From Candidatus Riflebacteria bacterium HGW-Riflebacteria-1 (GTDB taxonomy: Bacteria > Muiribacteriota > Ozemobacteria > Ozemobacterales > Ozemobacteraceae): DNA of 64,000 bases. Position 1 is the stretch's first letter. Each line of letters starts with the position of its first letter. A model generated the notes under the pieces. It was not told the DNA's origin. It worked only from the letters and a program-made list of their open reading frames with translations, and searched no databases. Location of the stretch: assembly GCA_002839445.1 (NCBI GenBank), contig PGYB01000001.1:131578-195577 (forward strand), written 5' to 3'. The translations under genes were made by a program, and so were the position numbers. Positions 53,999 to 62,825 of this stretch are shown here, piece after piece.

Positions 53999-54331
53999 GG
54001 AGCGAACAAAAGTATAGAGATGATAAAAATAGACTACAAGACATAGGAAGCAAACATTTCGGGAAAACGCAAAGATCAAAAAACAAAAACAAATCCGAAG
54101 AATTGGCCGGACCCCTCCCGGGGAAGCCAGAACCGCCCGACTGACAGAAGGCGGAAACAGAAAAAACGATCTTTGCCAATCCCAGCGGATTGGCCGGCGA
54201 GAGATTCCTGCATGAGGCAGGCTCTTCTCTCCCGGTTGACTGCTCCACTCTTCATGGAGCTACCGGGGCGACGATGGAACTGAGCCCGCGGTTAACGGCA
54301 CATTAAGCCGAAAAGAAGAGGAAATTGTGCT
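53999..54331 (+). other. Intergenic leader region before flgE
   Basis: 333 bp between two co-directional flagellar genes, unusually long for this operon. The first 100 bp are A-rich and unstructured; the rest is the hairpin array listed separately. The gap ends in AGAGGA and the flgE ATG. Confidence 0.6.
54104..54310 (+). ncRNA. Candidate structured leader RNA of flgE
   Basis: Seven stems can be drawn by eye in 207 nt: 54104-54129 (tggc/gcca with inner cccc/gggg), 54133-54154 (ccgcc/ggcgg), 54175-54194 (gccaatc/gattggc), 54194-54235 (ccgg/ccgg, gagag/ctctc, inner cctgc/gcagg), 54242-54260 (gctcca/tggagc), 54262-54292 (accg+gggc/gccc+cggt with one bulge) and 54296-54310 (cggc/gccg). The array ends about 20 nt before the flgE start. 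No open frame with a ribosome site crosses it. I could not match it to c-di-GMP, cobalamin or other riboswitch consensus I know. It may regulate flgE translation or protect or process the mRNA. Confidence 0.6.
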
Positions 54332-57088
54332 ATGATTAGATCACTTTTCACGGGAGTTACGGGTCTCAAGCAATTTCAGACCAAGATGGACGTTCTCAGT
54401 AACAACATTGCGAACGTCAATACTACCGCGTTCAAGCGCGGCCGAGTAATGTTCCAGGATCTGTTCTCAGAAACGCTTCGACATGGTCAGCAGGCCTTTG
54501 GAGACTACGGCGGACTCAACCCGATGCAGGTTGGTCTCGGTGTCAGCAAAGCTGCGATCGATACTCTTATGGATCAGGGTGCCATTGAAGGAACCGGCAA
54601 ACAGACTGATATCGCGATCGAAGGTGCCGGATTCTTCTCGACCAGAGGCTACGACGGCAACCTCTACTATACCCGCGACGGCAACCTCAACATCAATCCA
54701 AACTACGACATGGTAATGACCAATACCGGTTTCAAGATGCAGGGCTGGCTGGCAACACAGGACACAAAGACCGGCAATCTTGAAATGAAAGAAACCGGGG
54801 TCGTGCCTTATGACATCAACATTACCAAGTATCTCAAGAAACATGCGCATCAGACCAACGAAATAACCTTTTCATGTAACCTTGACAGCGCATCTCAAGA
54901 GCGCGACATCGAGTTTGGCCTTGATACGTTGACTTTCAAAAACAGCAATGGCCAATTTGAGAATTTGCAATTCAAATTTAAAAAGCTGGACTCAAACAAC
55001 TGGATCTGGTCAGCAGTAGATGACACCGAAGGCAATGTTGCCACCGGCACCATCAAAACTGACGATGACGGCAATGTTCTCGAGAGCACAGTTGAACCGG
55101 CCGGCCCGACTTCTTCGGTTGCCCAGCCCTATTTCACATATGACCCCGATGGTAATCCGCAGCCGGCAACAGCCACCATGCCGATCAACGCCATTTCTAA
55201 TTCTGGCGACGGCATCAGTTCTGGTGTTACCGCTTCTGGCACTGACGTTAAGAATGAATCAGTTCAGGTCATCTTTGATGGCGGCGACCCGACCAGAGCA
55301 ACCTCCTATCGCGTGGTTGGCTCAGAGCGCGGCTTTATCGGAGCCGGCACTCTCGGTGGCACCCAGGCTCGCGTTGAAGGTGGAGCCGTAACAGCCTTTG
55401 GCACCCATTGGACACCGGCTAATGACACCACTTTTGACATTGCCGACAATCAGTTCACCCCGCCAAGAGTGGCAACAGTAACCTTTACCAGTGGCACCAC
55501 CTATTCTAACGCAGAAATTGTCAATAACATTAACACTGCCATGAAAGACAATGGCGTGCGCGCAACTGCTTATTACGACGCCATCACCCAGAAATTTCAG
55601 GTTGTCAGCAATGATGTCGGCAGCAACCGCGCGCTTGAAATTCTCAATGAAACTGGCGATTTCGCCGACCTCAATCTGCCGGTTGGCGCAGTTACCGGCA
55701 CAGGTGGCTCAAGGCCAGAAGTATTCAGCGACCTGGCAACAGCGCAGGCCAACAGCATGGAATACGATCCTGAAAACGACCGCTGGGACCCGGCCAGCGA
55801 CGTCAGCCTTACCATCACTGACCGCAACGGTCGCACTGCCTTGATCAACTTCAGCGACATCGTGGCCGGCAACAACCAGATCTACACCCGTGGCGCAATC
55901 CTGGCAGAAATCAACTCCAGACTTGCCCAGGAAAATGTCGCTGCTACTGCAGCCTTCGCAGACACTGACAATAATGGCAGCCCCGACCAGCTGATAATTA
56001 CCGGCAATGCTTCGGGTTCAGGCGAAAGAGTTATCATCAGTGGCACCGGCTTCGAACAGCTGGGACTCACCGCTGGCAGCTACGCGGGCACTGCGTCTGT
56101 CAGTGAATTCAACTACGGTGGGCTTCAATTCTCACTGACCGAAGGCAACAACCCCTGGCTGCCTAATGAAACCATGAGTTTTGTTACTACAGCCGAAAAG
56201 GGTGCCTCAGATTCAGTTAACATCATGGTGCCGCAGCCCTCAAAGAACATGCTCGAATTCGCGGCAACAGTAAACGGCGAAACATTCAAAATCAGCGGCG
56301 CGGTGAGTGAAGGCGCCAAGCATGCCACCAACATTATCATCTACGACTCTCTCGGCAGCAAACACGGCCTGGTCACAAGCTGGGAACATACCAACTCAGA
56401 GACTATGGAGTGGGGCTACAAAGTCAGCTATTCTGACGATGACGTTGAAGTTGTGCGCTGGCTCAAAGACCCCGCTAACAACATAAAAAAGCCTGAAGAG
56501 CCTACGAAAGAAGACCTCGAACGTGCCAACGACGCTCTGATAACTAACCGCGAAGGAAAAATGTATTTCTTCAAAAACGGCAAAATTGACGAGGGGCGCT
56601 CTTATATTCCCCAGCTCAGCATGACGCCGCGCGGCAGCAATCCGATCAGCATCTCTCTCACGACTGAACTGATTACCCAGTTTGACTCCGACTTCTCAAC
56701 CAAAGCGGAGTATCAGGACGGTTACGAAATGGGTCTGCTTGAGCAGATTTACTTCGAAGAAGACGGCATCATCAGAGGCGTGTTCTCCAACGGACAGAAG
56801 CAGCCGATCGGCCAGATGGCCCTGACGACCTTCAACAACCCGGCTGGTCTTGAGAAGAACGGTAAAAACCTCTATTCATACGCGCCGAACTCCGGGCAGC
56901 CGGTAGTAGGCAAACCCGGCATGATGGATCGAGGTGTCATTGTGGCAGCCTCGCTTGAAATGAGTAACGTAGACATCTCAGAAGAATTCACCAACATGAT
57001 CATTACCCAGCGCGCCTTCCAGGCCAACTCAAGGGTAATCACCACCTCAGACGAAATGCTGCAGGAAGTAGTAAACCTGAAGCGTTAA
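54332..57088 (+). CDS. flgE: Flagellar hook protein FlgE (large form)
   Basis: FlgE polymerises into the hook that joins basal body and filament. The ends are typical: MIRSLFTGVTGLKQFQTK with SNNIANVNTTAFKR at the start, and SNVDISEEFTNMIITQRAF and ANSRVITTSDEMLQEV at the end. At 918 residues it is about twice the common length, owing to a large surface insertion (about 280-620). This contains two modules like the flagellin/FliD hook IN motif (EIVNNINTAMKDNGVRATA and ILAEINSRLAQENVAATAA). There is one Cys in the whole protein, Cys182 in FSCNLDS, 13 residues after Lys169. AGAGGA precedes the ATG. Confidence 0.96.
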   Translation: MIRSLFTGVTGLKQFQTKMDVLSNNIANVNTTAFKRGRVMFQDLFSETLRHGQQAFGDYGGLNPMQVGLGVSKAAIDTLMDQGAIEGTGKQTDIAIEGAGFFSTRGYDGNLYYTRDGNLNINPNYDMVMTNTGFKMQGWLATQDTKTGNLEMKETGVVPYDINITKYLKKHAHQTNEITFSCNLDSASQERDIEFGLDTLTFKNSNGQFENLQFKFKKLDSNNWIWSAVDDTEGNVATGTIKTDDDGNVLESTVEPAGPTSSVAQPYFTYDPDGNPQPATATMPINAISNSGDGISSGVTASGTDVKNESVQVIFDGGDPTRATSYRVVGSERGFIGAGTLGGTQARVEGGAVTAFGTHWTPANDTTFDIADNQFTPPRVATVTFTSGTTYSNAEIVNNINTAMKDNGVRATAYYDAITQKFQVVSNDVGSNRALEILNETGDFADLNLPVGAVTGTGGSRPEVFSDLATAQANSMEYDPENDRWDPASDVSLTITDRNGRTALINFSDIVAGNNQIYTRGAILAEINSRLAQENVAATAAFADTDNNGSPDQLIITGNASGSGERVIISGTGFEQLGLTAGSYAGTASVSEFNYGGLQFSLTEGNNPWLPNETMSFVTTAEKGASDSVNIMVPQPSKNMLEFAATVNGETFKISGAVSEGAKHATNIIIYDSLGSKHGLVTSWEHTNSETMEWGYKVSYSDDDVEVVRWLKDPANNIKKPEEPTKEDLERANDALITNREGKMYFFKNGKIDEGRSYIPQLSMTPRGSNPISISLTTELITQFDSDFSTKAEYQDGYEMGLLEQIYFEEDGIIRGVFSNGQKQPIGQMALTTFNNPAGLEKNGKNLYSYAPNSGQPVVGKPGMMDRGVIVAASLEMSNVDISEEFTNMIITQRAFQANSRVITTSDEMLQEVVNLKR

Positions 57089-57116
57089 TGAACGACAGTA
57101 ACGGAGACGACTTGAT

Positions 57117-57338
57117 ATGATCAAGCTTTCACGCATCAATGGAATCCCTTTCTATCTGAACGCTGAGCTCATCGAGCAGATCGAGTCGTCTCCTGACACT
57201 GTTATCACTCTTCATACCGGCAAAACGGTAATGGTTGCTAATTCAATTCAGCAGGTCATTCACAAGGTAATCTGTTACAAGCGCCGAATCCATACACAGC
57301 ACATCAGAAGGAAAAGTGCTTCTGGTTGCGTAACCTGA
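57117..57338 (+). CDS. flbD: FlbD family flagellar protein
   Basis: A small protein of the FlbD/SwrD family, which in Bacillus supports flagellar power. The 73-residue sequence matches the core well: MIKLSRINGIPFYLNAELIEQIE followed by PDTVITLHTGKTVMVANS and a final helix. The C-terminal end (RRIHTQHIRRKSASGCVT) is basic and not part of the family core. It lies 28 bp after flgE. In many operons motA and motB follow flbD; here a 134-bp noncoding gap with two small hairpins (near 57357-57382 and 57393-57408) separates it from fliL. Confidence 0.87.
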   Translation: MIKLSRINGIPFYLNAELIEQIESSPDTVITLHTGKTVMVANSIQQVIHKVICYKRRIHTQHIRRKSASGCVT

Positions 57339-57472
57339 AAGAAGTTTGCAATATCCCATCCCGTTGAGCACTGCGGGATACGTGGTTCTAATGGCCAAAG
57401 GCCATAAAAGCCACCTAAAAAGTCGTTTTGTGCATTGACTTGGCCGATTTTCTCATGGTAGGTTTATAAATT

Positions 57473-57940
57473 ATGTCATCCAAAACAAAACTGGTTTTGA
57501 TTATTTTAGTTGTATTAATTATTGCCCTGGCTGTAGTAGGTATTGCCTATGTGACCAGCAAAAAAGCTGGTGTAGGGCCAGACGGAGCACAGACTCCGCC
57601 ACCAACGCAGGGCGAAATAGAAACAGCCCCTAAAATCGGCAGGTTCGATCTTGGCGAATTCATTGCAACTTCTCGTGACGAAGAACTCCACTATATCAAG
57701 ATCCAGGTTGAAGTCGGCTACATTGGCAGTCTTGAAAAAGAACTTGAAGAGCGCAAGGCCGAATTGCGCGACTGCATCACCAATATTTTAATGAAACTCA
57801 ACATACAAAGAGCCAAAGAAGATTACATAGACCGCTTCTTACATAAAGACATAGAAAGAGAACTCAACAGAATTCTGGGGAAATCAACATCTGAGAGCCG
57901 CATTGTCAGTGTTTTTATTCCGACCTTTCTGATCAACTGA
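57473..57940 (+). CDS. fliL: Flagellar basal body-associated protein FliL
   Basis: FliL is a single-pass inner-membrane protein that surrounds the stators and supports torque. The 155-residue protein has a short basic tail, a membrane helix (about 6-28), a Pro-rich linker (about 38-50) and the periplasmic FliL domain (about 55-155; HYIKIQVEVGYIGSLEKELE to SRIVSVFIPTFLIN). The ribosome site is weak. fliM follows after 36 bp. Its stator partners MotA and MotB are not in the window. Confidence 0.9.
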   Translation: MSSKTKLVLIILVVLIIALAVVGIAYVTSKKAGVGPDGAQTPPPTQGEIETAPKIGRFDLGEFIATSRDEELHYIKIQVEVGYIGSLEKELEERKAELRDCITNILMKLNIQRAKEDYIDRFLHKDIERELNRILGKSTSESRIVSVFIPTFLIN

Positions 57941-57976
57941 GTTAAACAGGATGTTGCATAGAACCGGAGCCCTAGA

Positions 57977-59080
57977 ATGGTAGACACCCTTTCGCAGAGC
58001 GAAATCGATGCACTGCTTTCGGCATTAGGACCCGCTGAAGAAGACGATTCAGCGCCACCGCCGCCACCGATGCAGACAGATGGTGCTGCCGAAAAAAGGC
58101 CCGCAAAGGAATCAAGGCAGGCAGCGCCTGCCAGTGCCTCAATGTTCAGCAGCTCATCAGAAGAGCGCAAAGATGGAAAGGTAGAGCGCAAATACGATTT
58201 TAAGCGCCAGACCAAGTTTTCCAAAGAGCAGCTCAACACAATTCAGCTGATACACGAGGCCTTCGTCAGGCTTATCGGCACCGATCTCTCTACCAAATTG
58301 CGCGCGTATGCCCAGGCCACCATTGTTTCGGTCGAGCAACGCACTTTTGAAGAATTTATTCAGTCGATCTATAATCCAACATTTATAACGGTATTCAGAT
58401 CCGACAATCTTGACGGCAAAGCCCTGATCGACATAAATCTCAACGTTGTATTCACGATTCTCGATCGTCTGCTCGGCGGCAATGGCACGCCACTTGGCAT
58501 TCTCAGGCAACTGACCGAAGTCGAAAAGCAGATAATGCAGAAAATCATGGTCGGCGTCATTGACCGGCTTCGTGAAGCATGGATCAACATTATCGACCTC
58601 GCACCGGTAATCGAACTGGTTGAATCCAATCCACAATTCGCCCAGATTGTTCCACCAAGCGAAATTGTTGTGTCGATTACCATAGAGATCAAAATACACG
58701 ATGTTACCGGCATATTGACGCTGTGTATACCTTATAACACTGTTGAATCAATAGTTTATAAGTTCAACGCAGCGTCGTGGTTTGCTGCCGTACGCAAAGA
58801 AACGGCACAGACCAATGTCGACGCGATAAGCCATCAGGTAAAATCCGTGCATCTGCCTCTTGTAGCAGAACTCGGCGCAACCATAGTAACCCTGCAGGAT
58901 ATTCTCGGGCTCCAGCCTGGCGACATCATGGTTACTGACCAGCTTTTCAAGAATGACCTCAATATCAGAGTAGGCAACCGGGTAAAATTTCGTGGCCGTC
59001 CCGGGGTATTGGGCAAAAAAATGGCTATCACAATTACAGAAGTTTTTGACCCCCCTGACCAGGAGGAGGAATTGAAGTGA
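57977..59080 (+). CDS. fliM: Flagellar motor switch protein FliM
   Basis: FliM forms the middle of the C ring and binds phosphorylated CheY to reverse rotation. The 367-residue protein has the N-terminal CheY-P-binding peptide [14 protein letters not shown] (about 5-18), an acidic/Pro-rich linker, the CheC-like middle domain (about 80-270; [39 protein letters not shown]) and the C-terminal SpoA domain (about 285-360). The next gene starts with GTG inside the fliM stop (GTGA), so FliM and FliY are translationally coupled, as expected for partners in one ring. Confidence 0.96.
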   Translation: MVDTLSQSEIDALLSALGPAEEDDSAPPPPPMQTDGAAEKRPAKESRQAAPASASMFSSSSEERKDGKVERKYDFKRQTKFSKEQLNTIQLIHEAFVRLIGTDLSTKLRAYAQATIVSVEQRTFEEFIQSIYNPTFITVFRSDNLDGKALIDINLNVVFTILDRLLGGNGTPLGILRQLTEVEKQIMQKIMVGVIDRLREAWINIIDLAPVIELVESNPQFAQIVPPSEIVVSITIEIKIHDVTGILTLCIPYNTVESIVYKFNAASWFAAVRKETAQTNVDAISHQVKSVHLPLVAELGATIVTLQDILGLQPGDIMVTDQLFKNDLNIRVGNRVKFRGRPGVLGKKMAITITEVFDPPDQEEELK

Positions 59081-60471
59081 GCGATATACTAACGCAAGAA
59101 GAAATTAACGCATTATTGAATGCCGGATCTGGCGGCGATGATGCGGCACCTGAAGCTCCCGCAGCGGAGGCTACGCCGACAGGGCCCTCGGCAGCAGCTT
59201 CTGCTGGAAGTTCAAACGCTAGCGCCTCTTTCTCTCAGGAAATACTTGACCAGCTCGCCGAAGTAGCCAAGATTTCTCTTGGCGCGACATCGTCTGTTGT
59301 GCAAGTTCTGCTGAACAAAGAAATATCTATTGAACTCGAGCAGGTAAGAGTCGAAGGTTTCGGTGAACTGGCCGCAGAATGCGGCAGCGAAGAATATGTA
59401 GTTGCCAAGATCGCTTACGTGGAAGGTTTCGACGGCAACTCATACCTGATGCTCAAGAAGACAATTTCAGCTCTTATCGGCGACCTGATGATGGGTGGCA
59501 GCGGAGTTGATGCAGAATTTCAGGAAATGCACGTCTCAGCCGTAGGCGAGATGCTGAATCAGATGATGGGCAAAACGACAACCGCCTTGTCTGAGCACTT
59601 TAAAAAGCGAGTCGACATCTCTCCGCCAGAGGTTCTGGTGGTCAGCTTCAGCGATGGCCCCCCGGCCATGCCTGATTTCAGCCCAAACGCAATGTTTCTG
59701 CGCATCGGCTACAGTCTTAAAATCGGTGATCTGGCCGAAACCGAAATGGTTCAGCTGCTGCCATCTGAATTTGCCAAGTTGATGGCTTCTGACTTGAACA
59801 AGCCAAAAGAGCCCGCCAAAAAAGCGCATCCGGCACCGCCGCCGCCAGGAGCGGGCCTTGGCGGGCAGCAACACGGGCAAATGCCTCCACAGATGCCGGG
59901 AATGCCACCGCAGATGCCGGGACAACCCGGTATGGGAATGCCTGGCCAGATGCCAGGGATGGGAATGCCAGGTATGAATATGCCAGGACAAATGCCAGGA
60001 ATGGGAATGCCGGGAATGATGCAGGGTCAGATGCCAGGTATGGGCATGCAGGGCCAGATGCAGGGCATGGGCATGCAGGGCCAGATGCCGGGAATGGGTA
60101 TGCAGGGAATGGGTATGCCCGGCATGGGAATGCCAGGTATGGGCATGCCCGGAATGATGCAAGGTTCTCCAGCAGAATTTGGCATGCTGCAAATGCCGAT
60201 GGGAGTAGGGTTACAGTCGAATATCGACCTGCTGCTCGACGTGCCTTTGCAAATAACAGTTGAATTAGGCAGAACCCGTATGTTAATAAAAGATGTTCTT
60301 GAATTGGGTATAGGTTCTGTAGTAGAGTTAAATAAACTTGCGGGTGAATCCGTGGAGGTATTTGTTAATAACAAGCTGATAGCAAAAGGTGAGGTGGTTG
60401 TAATCGATGAAAATTTTGCCGTCAGAATTACCAGCATTATCAATCCACAAGATAGACTACAAGCTCTCTAA
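59077..60471 (+). CDS. fliY: Switch protein/CheY-P phosphatase FliY with Met-Pro-Gly repeat linker
   Basis: FliY combines a FliN-type C-ring domain with a CheC-like domain that dephosphorylates CheY-P. Seen here: N-terminal EINALL peptide (9-14) for CheY-P, CheC-like domain (about 55-235), and C-terminal SpoA/FliN domain (about 382-458). The second phosphatase centre is intact (Glu158 and Asn161 in VGEMLNQ); the first has Lys65 where Asn is expected (AEVAKISLG). Residues 261-365 are an unusual low-complexity tract of Met, Pro, Gly and Gln built from MPG, GMGMPG and QMPGMGMQ units. The GTG start overlaps fliM. cheY follows 17 bp downstream, fitting the role. Confidence 0.95.
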   Translation: MSDILTQEEINALLNAGSGGDDAAPEAPAAEATPTGPSAAASAGSSNASASFSQEILDQLAEVAKISLGATSSVVQVLLNKEISIELEQVRVEGFGELAAECGSEEYVVAKIAYVEGFDGNSYLMLKKTISALIGDLMMGGSGVDAEFQEMHVSAVGEMLNQMMGKTTTALSEHFKKRVDISPPEVLVVSFSDGPPAMPDFSPNAMFLRIGYSLKIGDLAETEMVQLLPSEFAKLMASDLNKPKEPAKKAHPAPPPPGAGLGGQQHGQMPPQMPGMPPQMPGQPGMGMPGQMPGMGMPGMNMPGQMPGMGMPGMMQGQMPGMGMQGQMQGMGMQGQMPGMGMQGMGMPGMGMPGMGMPGMMQGSPAEFGMLQMPMGVGLQSNIDLLLDVPLQITVELGRTRMLIKDVLELGIGSVVELNKLAGESVEVFVNNKLIAKGEVVVIDENFAVRITSIINPQDRLQAL

Positions 60472-60488
60472 GGAGACTTCCGGTTAGT

Positions 60489-60851
60489 ATGGGGAAAACA
60501 ATTCTTATAGTAGATGACGCAGCCTTTATGCGTATGATGATCAAGGACATTCTCAGCAAGAATGGCTTCGAAGTCCTTGGTGAAGCGCAGACTGGCAAGG
60601 AAGCGGTTGAGCTTTATCAAAAGCTCAAACCGGATCTCGTAACCATGGATATTACCATGCCTGAGATGAATGGTATCGACGCGGTAAAAGCGATCAAAAA
60701 GCTTGACCCCGCCGCGCGAATCATCATGTGCAGTGCCATGGGTCAGCAGGCCATGGTTATCGACGCCATTCAGGCCGGGGCGCGCGATTTCATCGTCAAG
60801 CCTTTTCAACCGAATCGCGTAATCGAAGCCGTGCAGAAAGCACTGCGTTGA
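60489..60851 (+). CDS. cheY: Chemotaxis response regulator CheY
   Basis: CheY carries the phosphoryl signal from CheA to the motor switch. The 120-residue receiver has all key residues: acidic pocket Asp9 and Asp10, phosphorylated Asp54 (VTMDITMPEMNG), Ser82 (IMCSAMGQQ) and Lys104 (IVKPF). It is a stand-alone receiver with no output domain. AAGGAG lies 11 bp before the ATG. Its place between fliY (phosphatase) and fliO is the same as in Bacillus- and Thermotoga-type operons. No cheA or cheW is in the window. Confidence 0.96.
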   Translation: MGKTILIVDDAAFMRMMIKDILSKNGFEVLGEAQTGKEAVELYQKLKPDLVTMDITMPEMNGIDAVKAIKKLDPAARIIMCSAMGQQAMVIDAIQAGARDFIVKPFQPNRVIEAVQKALR

Positions 60852-60881
60852 AAGCAGTCTCTTCGTGTCTTATTTGTTATC

Positions 60882-61589
60882 GTGAAGCATAAATTTTTCA
60901 GAGCTCTACTGTTTGCATTGTTTGCCAGTATTTCTTCTGCATCAGCCGAACCCGTTGCTACAGCCAGCAACGGGTTTTTATCTGCAGCGAACGCGACGAC
61001 GGAACAGAAGCAGTCTTTTGTGTCAGACTATCCGGCGGCAGCGACCAGCACACCTGCCAGCGCCGCTGAAGCGCCACTTCCCTTTTACCTGGAAGGCCCG
61101 GTTGCCTCGATTACATATCTGCCGACATCTGATCCACTTAGTTCGACGTTGCGCATTGTTTCATCACTGTTTGCAGTAATTATTCTTGCCTTTGCCCTGT
61201 CGTGGTTCATTCAGAAAAAAACCGGCTTTGGCGGCAACGTTTTTGGCAAGGTGTTGGGAGTGCTGCCCCTCGATAATCGCCGCATGATCTATCTGGTTGA
61301 TGTCATGGGCAAGGTTCTTATACTTGGAGTTACCGACAGCAACATCAACATGCTCGGAGAAGTCACTGATAAAGACACTCTCGACTCCCTGCGCCTGCAG
61401 AATGACAAGCCAATGCCTGGTATGGAACGCCTGTTTGCATTTTTGCGCCCGACAGCAGACCATTCACAGACAAGCCTTGGCGAAGAAGACCAGCAATCGC
61501 AGGGAAAAGCGCAAACAGATCGCAACCATGAGCGTATGCGCAAGCTCAACGAGCTGCTGGTAAAACGCAACAACACACCTGAAAACTGA
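60882..61589 (+). CDS. fliO: Flagellar biosynthesis protein FliO
   Basis: FliO is a small membrane protein that helps assemble the FliP ring of the export gate. The 235-residue protein starts with GTG, has a signal-like N terminus (to about ASAEP, residue 23), a periplasmic Ala/Ser-rich part, one membrane helix (about 92-110, SSLFAVIILAFALSWFIQ) and a cytoplasmic domain with KVLGVLPLDNRRMIYLVDV and GKVLILGVTDSNINMLGEV, the FliO core. A hydrophilic tail ends the protein. It is longer than enterobacterial FliO because of the periplasmic part and tail. fliP follows after 94 bp. Confidence 0.9.
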   Translation: MKHKFFRALLFALFASISSASAEPVATASNGFLSAANATTEQKQSFVSDYPAAATSTPASAAEAPLPFYLEGPVASITYLPTSDPLSSTLRIVSSLFAVIILAFALSWFIQKKTGFGGNVFGKVLGVLPLDNRRMIYLVDVMGKVLILGVTDSNINMLGEVTDKDTLDSLRLQNDKPMPGMERLFAFLRPTADHSQTSLGEEDQQSQGKAQTDRNHERMRKLNELLVKRNNTPEN

Positions 61590-61683
61590 TTTTTTTTCGG
61601 TCTTGCGTAATTGTGCACCATATTGTATAAAATAACGAGCGGAGCTGTGCCCTACAAAATTTTGCGCTCCGCATTCACAATCG

Positions 61684-62547
61684 ATGCACCAAAAAACTTT
61701 GACTTTATGCACCCGCGCCATGTTTGCAGCTGTGCTGGCAATCTTTGTTCTGACCATCACGACGGTGCATGCCCAGGCACAGGATCTCAGCAGTCCGCGC
61801 GCGCGCGTCAATCTTGAAGACAGCACCGACATCGATCGTATTCAGCGCCAGGCGACGCCTTTTCCGATTCCGGCTATAACTATTCAGGTTGACCCTTCGC
61901 GCGAACGCAGTCAGCTTGGCACCGGCCTGCAGGTCCTCATACTGTTGACCATTCTAAGTCTTGCGCCATCGATACTCATCATGCTTACGAGTTTCACAAG
62001 AATACTCATTGTTCTCAGCTTTGTTCGGCGTGCACTGGGAACGCAACAAGAGCCGAGCAACCAGATTATCATCGGACTTGCTCTGTTCATAACGTTTTTT
62101 ACGATGTCGCCAGTCATTGATCAGGTATATCAGAAAAGTTTCGTGCCATACATCAATCGTGACATCAACTATGTTGAAGCCTACAATCAGGCAATTTACC
62201 CTATTCGCGAGTTCATGTTCAGACACACACGAAAAACCGACCTGGCATTGTTTGCCGGCATGGAAGGTGGTGCCAAGCCACAGACCAAAGAAGACTTCAG
62301 CACACTCGCGCTGATCCCTGCATTCTTAACCAGTGAATTGCGCACAGCCTTTCAGATGGGAGTCGTCATTTACCTGCCATTCCTGGTCATAGACATGATC
62401 GTCGCCAGTCTTTTGATGTCAATGGGCATGATGATGCTGCCGCCGGTAATGATTTCGCTGCCTTTCAAAATACTTTTGTTTGTAATGGTTGACGGCTGGA
62501 ACCTGGTTATCAGATCGATAGTATTGAGTTTTGGCGGCAACGCATGA
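61684..62547 (+). CDS. fliP: Flagellar export gate protein FliP
   Basis: FliP forms, with FliQ and FliR, the core of the flagellar export channel in the inner membrane. The 287-residue protein has a cleavable-looking signal peptide (cut near HAQAQ, about residue 33), then the FliP domain with four membrane helices: LQVLILLTILSLAPSILIML, TSFTRILIVLSFVRRALGTQ, PSNQIIIGLALFITFF and the C-terminal EL RTAFQMGVVIYLP to MMMLPPVMISLPFK stretch. These are the best conserved FliP motifs. It overlaps fliQ by ATGA. Confidence 0.96.
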   Translation: MHQKTLTLCTRAMFAAVLAIFVLTITTVHAQAQDLSSPRARVNLEDSTDIDRIQRQATPFPIPAITIQVDPSRERSQLGTGLQVLILLTILSLAPSILIMLTSFTRILIVLSFVRRALGTQQEPSNQIIIGLALFITFFTMSPVIDQVYQKSFVPYINRDINYVEAYNQAIYPIREFMFRHTRKTDLALFAGMEGGAKPQTKEDFSTLALIPAFLTSELRTAFQMGVVIYLPFLVIDMIVASLLMSMGMMMLPPVMISLPFKILLFVMVDGWNLVIRSIVLSFGGNA

Positions 62548-62813
62548 CCGAATACACTCTTTACCAGCTGTTTAAAGAAACATTTATGCTGTCTCTGGTT
62601 TTGTCGGCGCCGATTTTGCTGCTTGGGATGATTATCGGGGTTATGGTAAGTATTTTTCAAACCGCAACCTCGATTCAGGAACAGAGTCTGACGTTTATCC
62701 CAAAGCTTTTGATCACAGGCCTGGCCATGATCTGGCTTGCCCCCTGGATGTTGACCCAGCTGATGCAGTTTGCCATCAAGCTGCTGGGACAGCTGCAGAC
62801 CTTTGCGCGCTAG
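62544..62813 (+). CDS. fliQ: Flagellar export gate protein FliQ
   Basis: An 89-residue inner-membrane protein with two membrane helices, part of the FliPQR export gate. Family features are ETFMLSLVLSAPILLLGMI, VSIFQTATSIQEQSLTFIPK and a second hydrophobic helix. The length is typical. It overlaps fliP by 4 bp and is followed by fliR after 12 bp, the usual order. Confidence 0.96.
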   Translation: MTEYTLYQLFKETFMLSLVLSAPILLLGMIIGVMVSIFQTATSIQEQSLTFIPKLLITGLAMIWLAPWMLTQLMQFAIKLLGQLQTFAR

Positions 62814-62825
62814 GCAAGGCGAATC

